Assembly: GCA_044375275.1 (NCBI GenBank)
Contig: JBILMZ010000030.1
Span: 1 to 21,099 of the forward strand
Length of the DNA: 21,099 nt
Origin: SZUA-430 sp044375275
Lineage (GTDB): Bacteria; Pseudomonadota; Alphaproteobacteria; Micropepsales; Micropepsaceae
Direction of reading: 5' to 3'
Shown here piece after piece: positions 1 to 7,466 of the stretch. The notes beneath the pieces were generated by a model. That model was not told where the DNA came from. It ran no database searches and saw only the letters and a list, made by a program, of their open reading frames with translations. The first letter of the stretch is position 1, and each line of letters begins with the position of its first letter. The position numbers and the translations under genes are program-made.

Positions 1-818
1 AAATCCGTCTGCTTCTCCGGCAGGAAGTTGAGGCGGCTCTGGGTCCCCTGCCCGAACCCCTTGCCAAACACTCCGCCTGATCCGAGGGCGATTTTGGACT
101 GCGTAATGTTGTAGCCCGCACCGAGCGGATCGCTATCGGGGTCCAGGAACGTCTGCACGCGCTGCTTCTGGTAGTCCTTGAGCGCAAACTCCCAACCGAT
201 CGGAATCACCGCAAGACCAATCGCAATGACCGGAACGATGATTTTCCAGGACAGGCCGGCCAGGAAGATAAGCCCGCACCCGCCGGCGATCAGGATCGTT
301 GCCGTCCCGAGGTTCGGCTGCATGAGCACCAAACCTGCGGGTATGAAGATCAGGAGAAGCGCTGGAAGCAGCCGCGTCGGGCGGGAAACATCATCAAGCA
401 GAACGCCATGGAGAAATCGCGAAAGGGCAAGGATCAGCGCGAGCTTCATGAGTTCTGAAGGCTGGAGCTGAAGCGGGCCGATATCAATCCATCGCTCTGC
501 CCCCTTGCCCATGCGCCCAAGGAACTCGGTTGCAATGAGCAGAAGCAGCGTTGCGCCGTAGATCGGGTAAGCCAGCTGGTACCAGGTCCTTATATGGACC
601 GTTGCCACCACAAGCAGCAGCAGGATACCGACCCCGAAACGCACGATCTGCCGGCCAGCCCACGGCTCCAGGCTTCCCCCCGCAACAGAATACAGCAGCG
701 CAAATCCGATGCAGCAGATGATCGTGACCAGCACGACGACAGACCAGTTCAGCACCCGCAACTTGCCGGCAAAACGCAACTCGCGTGTCGCAGAGGCGAA
801 ACTGTCGTTAAGTGGCAT
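1..818 (-). CDS. rodA: RodA, SEDS-family peptidoglycan glycosyltransferase (partial, C-terminus beyond the left edge)
   Basis: RodA polymerises glycan strands from lipid II in the inner membrane during lateral elongation, working with PBP2. The first 272 residues are present; the ATG is at 816-818 and the frame stays open to base 1. Visible hallmarks are the N-terminal hydrophobic segments, a GxERWIDIG-type loop followed by QPSELMK, a QPNLGTA motif, and DPLGAGYNITQSKIALGSGG followed by SRLNFLPEKQTD, the conserved extracytoplasmic region of SEDS elongases. The start overlaps the last 11 bases of mrdA, so translation is probably coupled to it; only a weak purine-rich stretch precedes the ATG. 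Family assignment is very secure. RodA rather than FtsW is inferred from the adjacent mrdA and mre genes. Confidence 0.95.
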   Translation of the reverse strand, partial: MPLNDSFASATRELRFAGKLRVLNWSVVVLVTIICCIGFALLYSVAGGSLEPWAGRQIVRFGVGILLLLVVATVHIRTWYQLAYPIYGATLLLLIATEFLGRMGKGAERWIDIGPLQLQPSELMKLALILALSRFLHGVLLDDVSRPTRLLPALLLIFIPAGLVLMQPNLGTATILIAGGCGLIFLAGLSWKIIVPVIAIGLAVIPIGWEFALKDYQKQRVQTFLDPDSDPLGAGYNITQSKIALGSGGVFGKGFGQGTQSRLNFLPEKQTD

Positions 819-2697
819 CTGTTTTCTGGCCTGACGGTGACGACGCGCTGGCTGTTCGCGCAGGCGGCACAAACAGCTTCTTGCGTGACGGGTCTCGCTG
901 CGCGACCAGGGTCATGACGTCCTTTGCAATGGGCGCCGCCGTACGCGAACCGCCACCGCCGTGTTCCACGATGACCGAGATCGCGTAGCGCGGATTGACC
1001 ACCGGCGCAAAGGCAATGAAGAGCGCGTGGTCCCGGAATTTCCACGGAATGGTATTCGGGTCCCGCCCTCTCAGCTCGGCCGTGAGGCGCCTCACCTGAG
1101 CCGTACCTGTCTTGCCCGCCATGTCAAACCCCTCGACATCGATCCGCGAGCGAGCTCCCGTACCGCCCTGGTTTGTCACGGCATCCATGCCTCGATGAAC
1201 GATCGCCACATGTTCGGGATTGAGGCCAATATCCTCGGGAACGGGACGGACATAGTCTTCACCGTCGAACGAGCGGATGACGTGCGGAAGAACCGCCTTG
1301 CCGCCATTCGCGAGTCGCGCAGTCATCACGCACAGCTGAAGCGGCGTGGTCAGTACGGCACCCTGGCCAATACCGACGTTGAAAGTGTCCCCGTCCCGCC
1401 AGACATCCTTGCGCGCCCGCAGCTTCCACGCCGGATCCGGCATGAGGCCGCTCTTCTCGCCAGGGATTTCAAGTCCATAGGACTGTCCGAGCCCGAACTT
1501 GCGGGACATCGCTGCAATCGCCTCGATACCGGTCCTGCGGGCGCATTCATAAAAATAGCAGTCACAGGAGTGCTTCATGGCCAGTGTCATGTCCATGCTG
1601 CCATGGCCGCCGCGCTTCCAGCAGCGGAAAACGAAACGCCCGAGCGCGGTCGCACCCGAACAATGCACGCGCGTATGCGGCGTCATGGCACCGGTCGCCA
1701 GCGCCGCCAACGCAACCACCGGCTTGTAGGTCGAACCCGGCGGATAAATGCCCGTGATGGCCTTGTTCAGTAGCGGCTTGAGGGGATCCTCGTTCAGGTC
1801 CTTCCAGACCTTGGGCGTAACCGTCGTCGTGAAGGCATTCGGGTCAAATCCCGGCGCCGACACGATCGAGATGAGCTCTCCCGTGTTGACGTCCATGACA
1901 ACGATCGAACCGCTCTGGCCAACCAGCTTCTCCTGCGCCAGCTTCTGCACTTCCATGTCAAGCGAGAGCACGACGTCCTTGCCCGGACGACCCTTCGTGC
2001 GCGCCAGCTCGCGGATCACGCGCCCGTGGGCGTTGACTTCATTGTGCGACGCATCCGGCTTGCCGCGCAGTTCCTTGTCAGCCGCCTTCTCGACACCCGA
2101 ACGTCCGATGCGAAATCCCGGCAGCGAGAGCAGCTCGGGATCTTCATCAATATCCTTGTCTGTGGGCCCTGCCACATAGCCCAGCACATGGCTGAGCCAC
2201 GGACCAAAAGGATAAGAGCGCAGTTCACCCACGTCCGGCACGACACCCGCCAGGTCAGGTGCATTGAGATTGATCCGTGCAAACTGGTCCCAGGTCAGCC
2301 CCTCGATCACCAGCACGGGATTGAAGGGCTTTGACCGCGCGATATCCCGAAGGACCCGTTTGATGCGGTTCGGCGTGAGTTCAACGAACTCCGCAACACG
2401 CATCAATGCGGCCTTGGGATCAGGGGTGCGCTCGGGAATGAGCAACAGCCTGAAATTCTGGGCTGTCTTGGCAAGCTCGGTACCGACGCGGTCGTATATC
2501 CTTCCGCGTTGGGGCGCGAGAAGCTGAAGATTGATGCGATTGTCCTCGGCCATCATCGCGAATTGCTCGCGCTGCAGCACCGACAACTGGAACATGCGGC
2601 CAGTCAGGAGACCAAACAACCCAAACGTTCCGGCAGACAGGATGGCAGTACGCCGGGAAAAGGCCCTGAACCTCACACTGTCGCGACCGTCCATCAT
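808..2697 (-). CDS. mrdA: Penicillin-binding protein 2 (elongation-specific transpeptidase)
   Basis: Class B PBP of 629 aa that cross-links peptidoglycan in the periplasm as partner of RodA. A single N-terminal membrane anchor lies at about residues 17-38. The pedestal/dimerisation domain follows, with RGRIYDR at 64-70. The transpeptidase domain carries the SxxK motif STYK at 322-325 (Ser322 nucleophile), the second motif SCD at 377-379 and KTG at 529-531. The length is typical for PBP2. The tail after about 604 is basic, then Ser/Thr/Ala-rich, and looks disordered. Two consecutive ATGs (2697 and 2694) are possible; an AGGA lies 9 bases before the first. The gene sits 13 bases after mreD and overlaps rodA, supporting one elongasome operon. 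Confidence 0.97.
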   Translation of the reverse strand: MMDGRDSVRFRAFSRRTAILSAGTFGLFGLLTGRMFQLSVLQREQFAMMAEDNRINLQLLAPQRGRIYDRVGTELAKTAQNFRLLLIPERTPDPKAALMRVAEFVELTPNRIKRVLRDIARSKPFNPVLVIEGLTWDQFARINLNAPDLAGVVPDVGELRSYPFGPWLSHVLGYVAGPTDKDIDEDPELLSLPGFRIGRSGVEKAADKELRGKPDASHNEVNAHGRVIRELARTKGRPGKDVVLSLDMEVQKLAQEKLVGQSGSIVVMDVNTGELISIVSAPGFDPNAFTTTVTPKVWKDLNEDPLKPLLNKAITGIYPPGSTYKPVVALAALATGAMTPHTRVHCSGATALGRFVFRCWKRGGHGSMDMTLAMKHSCDCYFYECARRTGIEAIAAMSRKFGLGQSYGLEIPGEKSGLMPDPAWKLRARKDVWRDGDTFNVGIGQGAVLTTPLQLCVMTARLANGGKAVLPHVIRSFDGEDYVRPVPEDIGLNPEHVAIVHRGMDAVTNQGGTGARSRIDVEGFDMAGKTGTAQVRRLTAELRGRDPNTIPWKFRDHALFIAFAPVVNPRYAISVIVEHGGGGSRTAAPIAKDVMTLVAQRDPSRKKLFVPPARTASASSPSGQKTDAT

Positions 2698-2710
2698 GAC
2701 CGGATGTCCT

Positions 2711-3244
2711 TCACAGGGTTTCTGGCGCTGTTGTCAGCACGCGTCTGACCAGCATGAACAGCCTTGAGAAAAGCGGATAGAACAGGATGGTCATGCCGGC
2801 CTGCAGCACCACGACAAGCGGATCCAGCCAGCGTTCGAACACGATCATCCCGAGGCTCCAGGATAGAAGTGCGCTGATCGCCACGACAAGCGCAAATCCC
2901 AGCCACGCGCCAATGCCCGTTCGTCCCTTGAAGAAAATGCGCTGGGTCAGGGTAAAGCCGTAGGCCAGCAGATAGATGATAATGGAAAAACCAAGCGGCG
3001 TTCCGGCAGTGAGATCCTGCGCAGCCCCGACAATGAAGACGGCCCATGGCGGCATGAACGCCGAACCATGCATCGCCCAGAAGAAGATGCTTGTCAGCGC
3101 AATATCAGGCGCGGGCACTTCCCCCTGCAGAAGATGAAGAGGAATGTTGGCAGCCAGCATCAGCAGGATGGTAAGGACGAGCGGCAATGCACGCCACACA
3201 AGCTGCACCAGCCAGACATATCCGAGCTGGAGTACCTCGATCAT
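2711..3244 (-). CDS. mreD: Rod shape-determining protein MreD
   Basis: Small polytopic inner-membrane protein of the elongasome, 177 aa. About five hydrophobic segments can be read (roughly 18-36, 48-58, 66-76, 84-98, 112-133 and 140-160, some short). The G-A-x-Q-D-L-x-x-G-x-P-L-G loop at about 73-85 is the recognisable MreD signature. Its ATG overlaps the mreC stop by four bases (ATGA), indicating translational coupling, and mrdA follows after 13 bases. MreD sequences diverge strongly, so position between mreC and mrdA carries much of the weight in this call. Confidence 0.93.
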   Translation of the reverse strand: MIEVLQLGYVWLVQLVWRALPLVLTILLMLAANIPLHLLQGEVPAPDIALTSIFFWAMHGSAFMPPWAVFIVGAAQDLTAGTPLGFSIIIYLLAYGFTLTQRIFFKGRTGIGAWLGFALVVAISALLSWSLGMIVFERWLDPLVVVLQAGMTILFYPLFSRLFMLVRRVLTTAPETL

Positions 3245-4209
3245 TGGATGCCCCCGCCTTCGGAGCGCATGAGGGCGGGTCGTGCCTGAGTGCGGTTTAC
3301 GGGCTTTGTTCCACCGGATCCCTGCGTGGTCGGCTTGGCATCTGCCGGCGCCGGCGCTTCAGGCTCGTTATCAACATCGACCGGCGCCCGGTACTTCAGG
3401 ACACGAACAAAATCAGCACGACGCTCGCTGGTAAACAGTTCGACGCGCGGAGCCGCCTGCCCCTTGACGACGACGCCGACCACGATCCCGGGCGGCAATG
3501 CACCGCCATCCGCTGTTGTCAGCACGCGGGCCCCTGCCACGAGGCGCGAGCCCGGTGGAAGATACTCAAGTGTGGGGCGATCCGAATTGTCACCGGCGAG
3601 GATGGCCTTGAGATTTGCGCCTTCAACGATCACCGGAATACGGCTGTTCAGGTCACTGAGCAGTAGCACACGCGAGGACTTTCGACCGGTACCGACAATG
3701 CGGCCCAGAAGACCCCGGTCATCGACAACGGCCTGCCCCTTCAGCACACCTTGGTCCGATCCGGCGTTCACCAGAATGGTCCGAAGGAAGGGACCCGACA
3801 TGTCTGCAATGACGCGCCCCGCCACGCCTGACACCGGTGCCTCCGTCGGCACCTTGAGCAGCTGCTCATATCTTTCGACCTTGCGCTGCAGCTCTGCAAC
3901 CTCGCTTTGACCCTGGCGCAGCTTGGCATTCTCATCCCTGAGCCGCTGGTTCTCTTCGTAAACCGAGAAGAACGTTCCGACGCCGTCGATCCACCGTTTG
4001 CCTTCATTGGCGGGCCCTGCGACCAGTTCCATGGCGGACGCTGTCAGATCATCCGCCACACCGCTCAAGCCCAGGCTGAGTTCTGTTTGGGTCTTGCTGA
4101 TGCCAAGCAGCACACCGCCTGCCACGACGAGCAGCGCAAGCGCAGGATTCTGGGCGATGAATGCCCATAAGCCTGAAGCTGACCTGCGACGCCTGAAGTT
4201 CCATGCCAT
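3241..4209 (-). CDS. mreC: Rod shape-determining protein MreC
   Basis: Bitopic elongasome scaffold of 322 aa, with a short basic cytoplasmic N-terminus (FRRRR at 5-9), one membrane helix at about 23-37 and a periplasmic part. A coiled coil rich in Glu, Leu and Lys spans about 83-118, followed by the beta-rich MreC core (about 120-275). The last 45 residues or so are Pro/Ala/Glu/Gly-rich and low in complexity, an extension that looks disordered. The reported role of the family is to link MreB filaments to PBP2/RodA in the periplasm. The ATG lies 18 bases after the mreB stop, and the stop overlaps mreD, as expected for mreBCD. Confidence 0.96.
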   Translation of the reverse strand: MAWNFRRRRSASGLWAFIAQNPALALLVVAGGVLLGISKTQTELSLGLSGVADDLTASAMELVAGPANEGKRWIDGVGTFFSVYEENQRLRDENAKLRQGQSEVAELQRKVERYEQLLKVPTEAPVSGVAGRVIADMSGPFLRTILVNAGSDQGVLKGQAVVDDRGLLGRIVGTGRKSSRVLLLSDLNSRIPVIVEGANLKAILAGDNSDRPTLEYLPPGSRLVAGARVLTTADGGALPPGIVVGVVVKGQAAPRVELFTSERRADFVRVLKYRAPVDVDNEPEAPAPADAKPTTQGSGGTKPVNRTQARPALMRSEGGGIQ

Positions 4210-4227
4210 GGGCAGGGACTACCCGTT

Positions 4228-5271
4228 TCAGTAATAGACGGACGACAATACTTGCCGGTGAGTGTTGAGGTGTTCAAGCACCTTGCCCGTGCCGAGTGCA
4301 ACGCAGGATAGCGGTTCGTCGGCGATGGAAACCGGGAGGCCTGTCTGCTCGCGCAGTACCTGGTCGAGATTGGTCAGCAGCGAACCGCCTCCCGTCATCA
4401 CGATGCCCTTCTCGACGATGTCTGCAGCAAGTTCCGGCGGCGTTGCTTCCAGCGCGACCTTGACCGCCTCGACAATCTGGCTGACGGGTTCCTGCAGCGC
4501 GTCGGCGATCTGCGCCTGGGTAATGGAGATTTCCTTCGGAACGCCGTTCAGGAGATCGCGACCCTTGATGTCAATGCGGGTTTCGTTCGCGTTCTCCGGC
4601 GCCTTGGCGCAACCAACTTCCTTCTTGATACGCTCGGCCGATGCTTCGCCGATGAGAAGATTGTGATGCCGGCGGATGTAGGAAATAATCGCCTCGTCCA
4701 TCTTGTCGCCACCAACGCGAACCGACCGGGCGTACACAATGCCGCCCAGCGACAGCACGGCCACTTCGGTTGTACCGCCGCCAATATCGACGACCATCGA
4801 ACCCGTCGCTTCGGTGACAGGCAGGTCAGCACCAATCGCAGCCGCCATCGGCTCTTCGATCAGATAGACGCGGCGCGCGCCGGCCTGCAGCGCGGACTCC
4901 TGGATGGCCCGCTTCTCGACCGCCGTCGCACCGGAGGGAACGCAGATGATGATCATCGGATTTGCGAAAGAGCGCCGGTTGTGAACCTTCCGGATGAAGT
5001 GCTTGATCATCTCCTCGGCGACTTCGAAGTCGGCGATGACGCCATCGCGCATCGGCCGGATCGCTTCGATGTTGCCGGGCGTACGGCCCAGCATCATCTT
5101 CGCGGCATTGCCGACTTCCAGCACCTGCTTCTTGCCATTCTTGTTCAGGATGGCAACGACCGACGGTTCGTTCAGCACGATGCCGCGGCCTTTCACATAG
5201 ACCAGCGTGTTGGCCGTTCCCAGGTCAATCGCCATGTCTGATGACAGCATTCCAAGCAGACTAGAAAACAT
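4228..5271 (-). CDS. mreB: Rod shape-determining protein MreB (bacterial actin)
   Basis: Actin-like ATPase of 347 aa that forms membrane-associated filaments guiding lateral wall synthesis. The phosphate-1 motif DLGTANTLV is at about 16-24, and a VDIGGGTTE phosphate-2 motif and a TGGGSLL adenosine motif are both visible. Overall it is close to textbook MreB. The frame extends four codons upstream to a TTG at 5283, but I chose the ATG at 5271 because a GGAG Shine-Dalgarno lies 7 bases before it and the resulting N-terminus and length match the family. leuA ends 67 bases upstream, leaving room for a short leader with a hairpin but no convincing separate promoter, so readthrough from leuA is possible. 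Confidence 0.97.
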   Translation of the reverse strand: MFSSLLGMLSSDMAIDLGTANTLVYVKGRGIVLNEPSVVAILNKNGKKQVLEVGNAAKMMLGRTPGNIEAIRPMRDGVIADFEVAEEMIKHFIRKVHNRRSFANPMIIICVPSGATAVEKRAIQESALQAGARRVYLIEEPMAAAIGADLPVTEATGSMVVDIGGGTTEVAVLSLGGIVYARSVRVGGDKMDEAIISYIRRHHNLLIGEASAERIKKEVGCAKAPENANETRIDIKGRDLLNGVPKEISITQAQIADALQEPVSQIVEAVKVALEATPPELAADIVEKGIVMTGGGSLLTNLDQVLREQTGLPVSIADEPLSCVALGTGKVLEHLNTHRQVLSSVYY

Positions 5272-5296
5272 CGACGTCTCCAACTTCTTTTTATGG

Positions 5297-5323
5297 GGCG
5301 GAGGCCTGTCAGGGCCATCCGCC
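5297..5323 (-). terminator. Hairpin between leuA and mreB
   Basis: Imperfect inverted repeat: GGCGG, one unpaired A, GGCC, a 6-base loop, GGCC, an unpaired AT, CCGCC. On the minus strand it lies after the leuA stop and about 25 bases before the mreB ATG. It is followed by CCATAAAAAG rather than a U-tract, so it is not a classical intrinsic terminator. It may end leuA messages partially, stabilise a processed mreB 5' end, or mean nothing. Confidence 0.35.
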
Positions 5324-5338
5324 GGTTGTTGAGCGGCG

Positions 5339-6889
5339 CTAGCGCGCCACCGATAAGGCTTCAGGCTTTGTCTTCTGGCGCTTCACCAGAAGCTTGTTGA
5401 GGGCATGAACATAGGCCTTGGCGGCCGAAACAAGCGTATCCGTATCCGCGGCGCGGCCGGTAACACTGCGTCCGTCTTCGACAAGCCGGACGGTGACGCC
5501 AGCTTGCGCATCCGTCCCCTCCGTCACGGCATGTACATCGAACAGCGCGAGGGTTGCCTCGTGCGGATAGAGCGACTTGATCGCGTTGAAGATGGCGTCA
5601 ACGGGACCATCGCCGCGTGCAACGCCAATCTTGGTCTGTCCGTCAACGGAAAGCTCAAGCTCCGCGCTCTGCGGTCCGAACGTTCCGGCGACCACGCGCA
5701 TGTTGACGAACTGGATGCGGTCGTTGCCGCGCGCGATCTCGTCATCAACGAGGGCCACGATATCCTCGTCGAACACGTGCTTCTTCTTGTCTGCAAGGTC
5801 CTTGAAGCGACGAAAGGCATCTTCCAGCGCATTCTGGCCCAACTCGTAGCCCATGGATTCGAGCTTGTCCTTGAAGGCGTGCCGCCCCGAGAGCTTGCCC
5901 AGGACCAGTGATGTCTTGGATACGCCAACGGATTCCGGCGTCATGATCTCGTAGGTCTGGGTGTGCTTGAGCATTCCGTCCTGATGGATGCCCGATTCAT
6001 GCGCAAAGGCGTTCTTGCCGACGATGGCCTTGTTGAACTGTACCGGGAAGCCCGTCACGTTCGACACCATCTTCGACGCGCGCGCGAGCTGCGGTGTCTG
6101 GATGCCGGTCGTGTAAGGAAGAATGTCCTGACGCACATTGAGCGCCATCACGATTTCCTCGAGCGCCGCATTGCCTGCGCGCTCGCCGATACCGTTGATC
6201 GTGCATTCAACCTGTCGCGCGCCGGCTGAAACGCCCGCAATGGAATTCGCAACCGCAAGGCCGAGATCATTGTGGCAGTGGGTCGAGAACACCACCTTGT
6301 CCGCCCCTGGCACTTTCTCGATCAACGCCGCAAACAGGGCTGCGTACTCGGTCGGAATGGCATAGCCAACAGTATCTGGAATGTTGATCGTCGTCGCCCC
6401 GCACTTGATCGCGGTTTCAACGCAGCGGCACAGGAAGTCGAATTCTGTCCGGGTCGCGTCTTCCGCCGACCATTCGACATTGTCGACCCAGTTGCGCGCG
6501 CGCGTGACGCTGCCGGCGACAGCTTCGAGCACCTGATGAGGCTCCAGCTGCAGCTTGTGCTTCATGTGCACGGGACTTGTCGAAATGAACGTATGGATAC
6601 GCCCCTGGCGCGCGTGCTTGATGGCCTCGCCTGCACGGTCGATATCCTTCACGCCTGCACGCGCGAGTCCGCACACCACAGCGCGCTTGACGACTTTCGA
6701 GATTTCCTGAACCGCTTCGAAGTCTCCGTTGGAGGCAATCGGAAAGCCGGCTTCGATGACATCAACGCCGAGATCGTCGAGCATCTCGGCAATCTTCAGT
6801 TTTTCTTCGAGATTCATCGCAGCGCCGGGCGACTGCTCGCCATCGCGCAATGTAGTGTCGAAAATCGTAATCCTGTTGGTACCAGTCAT
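5339..6889 (-). CDS. leuA: 2-isopropylmalate synthase
   Basis: Condenses acetyl-CoA with 2-oxoisovalerate to give 2-isopropylmalate, the committed step of leucine synthesis, in the cytosol. The protein is 516 aa. The HMGL-like TIM barrel begins with DTTLRDGEQSPG at 11-22, which holds the metal-binding Asp and catalytic Arg. HCHND at 204-208 and GIGERAGNA at 233-241 are also present. The C-terminal third (from about 390) matches the LeuA allosteric leucine-binding dimer domain, so feedback inhibition is expected. Length and motifs fit the standard bacterial enzyme. The start is the ATG at 6889, preceded by GAGAAGAG. A long leader with a Leu-rich small ORF lies upstream. Supply of its substrate depends on ilvBNC, about 5 kb further along the window. 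Confidence 0.97.
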   Translation of the reverse strand: MTGTNRITIFDTTLRDGEQSPGAAMNLEEKLKIAEMLDDLGVDVIEAGFPIASNGDFEAVQEISKVVKRAVVCGLARAGVKDIDRAGEAIKHARQGRIHTFISTSPVHMKHKLQLEPHQVLEAVAGSVTRARNWVDNVEWSAEDATRTEFDFLCRCVETAIKCGATTINIPDTVGYAIPTEYAALFAALIEKVPGADKVVFSTHCHNDLGLAVANSIAGVSAGARQVECTINGIGERAGNAALEEIVMALNVRQDILPYTTGIQTPQLARASKMVSNVTGFPVQFNKAIVGKNAFAHESGIHQDGMLKHTQTYEIMTPESVGVSKTSLVLGKLSGRHAFKDKLESMGYELGQNALEDAFRRFKDLADKKKHVFDEDIVALVDDEIARGNDRIQFVNMRVVAGTFGPQSAELELSVDGQTKIGVARGDGPVDAIFNAIKSLYPHEATLALFDVHAVTEGTDAQAGVTVRLVEDGRSVTGRAADTDTLVSAAKAYVHALNKLLVKRQKTKPEALSVAR

Positions 6890-7008
6890 GGTCTCTTCTC
6901 ATTTCCCGCTCAAACGCGGTTCGAATATCTCGCCCGGGACTTCACTTCGCATCTTCCCCTAAGCACCAGCCGCGTCGCCCTTGAGCATCTCCGCAGCCGC
7001 TGTTGCGC

Positions 7009-7134
7009 CTAGGGGCGTCTAAGCAGAAGTCCAAGCTTGATTCGAAGAGACGAACGGCTGGAAAGGCACGCAGCCGAACGCGCGCGGATGCGGATGCCGC
7101 CCGCCTCGCCGTTCCTGGTGCCAAACCTGTTCAT
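7009..7134 (-). CDS. Candidate leuA leader peptide (Leu-rich C-terminus)
   Basis: An ORF of 41 codons lies in the leuA 5' region, starting at the ATG at 7134 with an AAGGA Shine-Dalgarno five bases upstream. It ends in IKLGLLLRRP with codons CTT GGA CTT CTG CTT, i.e. four Leu in five positions, directly before a TAG. The early part is Arg/Gly/Ser-rich and unremarkable. After the stop, the RNA can pair CGCC with GGCG locally, or CCCCTA with a downstream TAGGGG near 6955-6962. This resembles a ribosome-stalling leader. Against it, no hairpin with a U-tract lies between here and leuA, so any control would have to be Rho-dependent or translational. The ORF is observed; the regulatory role is inferred. 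Confidence 0.45.
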   Translation of the reverse strand: MNRFGTRNGEAGGIRIRARSAACLSSRSSLRIKLGLLLRRP

Positions 7135-7215
7135 GCCGTCCTTGCCTCACGCGCCAGCGCAATTACCTGGCGTTGACCATAAGGAAACGCTGTTAAATCT
7201 CGGTGAAACCCCGGA

Positions 7216-7314
7216 TCAAAACTCGCGTTTCCGCCAAAGAATCAATAGAGCGAATCGCAGGGTGGGCGCAATGGCAATCGCACCGCCAAGGAACATTTTC
7301 ATGAGACCGTGCAT
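7216..7314 (-). CDS. Possible small single-span membrane peptide
   Basis: A 32-codon ORF whose product has a hydrophobic core of about 20 residues (FLGGAIAIAP then an LRFALLILW stretch) and a basic end, RKREF. That layout suggests a single-pass membrane peptide. A GGAG sits only three bases before the ATG at 7314, which is poor spacing; alternative ATGs lie at 7302 and 7296. I do not recognise a family. It lies upstream of the leuA leader ORF in the same direction. Chance cannot be excluded at this length. Confidence 0.25.
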   Translation of the reverse strand: MHGLMKMFLGGAIAIAPTLRFALLILWRKREF

Positions 7315-7384
7315 TGGCTCCACGCCGCCCGGCGCTCACAGGACCAGCAGGAACGCCCCTCCAGACACGATCCGGCACCCCTGA

Positions 7385-7400
7385 TTAATCCTGCGTCAAC
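7385..7400 (+). promoter_or_regulatory. Possible CtrA-type site upstream of the 7467 gene
   Basis: TTAA, seven bases, then TCAAC resembles the alphaproteobacterial CtrA consensus TTAA-N7-TTAAC with one mismatch. It lies about 67 bases before the start codon of the membrane methyltransferase gene. A single site with a mismatch is weak evidence. Confidence 0.2.
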
Positions 7401-7466
7401 CATCCGCTAACGCGATAGTCAGCAGCCCCGTGCTTCTATCTGTCGAAAAAGAGGGCGGCAGGCACC

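Larger units (their letters stand above)
6890..7466. other. Divergent intergenic region between leuA and the membrane methyltransferase gene
   Basis: This 577-base stretch has no firm protein gene. It must hold the promoters of leuA (minus) and of the 7467 gene (plus). I can point to a candidate Leu-rich leader ORF at 7009-7134, a 32-codon hydrophobic ORF at 7216-7314 and a CtrA-like half-matched motif at 7385-7400. No strong sigma70 -35/-10 pair and no U-tailed terminator were found. Confidence 0.6.

Noticed and set aside
961..1773. 270-codon plus-strand frame opposite mrdA
   Set aside because: Antisense to the PBP2 transpeptidase domain; no recognisable protein features.
5272..5283. TTG start four codons upstream of the mreB ATG
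   Set aside because: The ATG at 5271 has a well-spaced GGAG and gives the family N-terminus; the TTG would place the Shine-Dalgarno inside the coding region.
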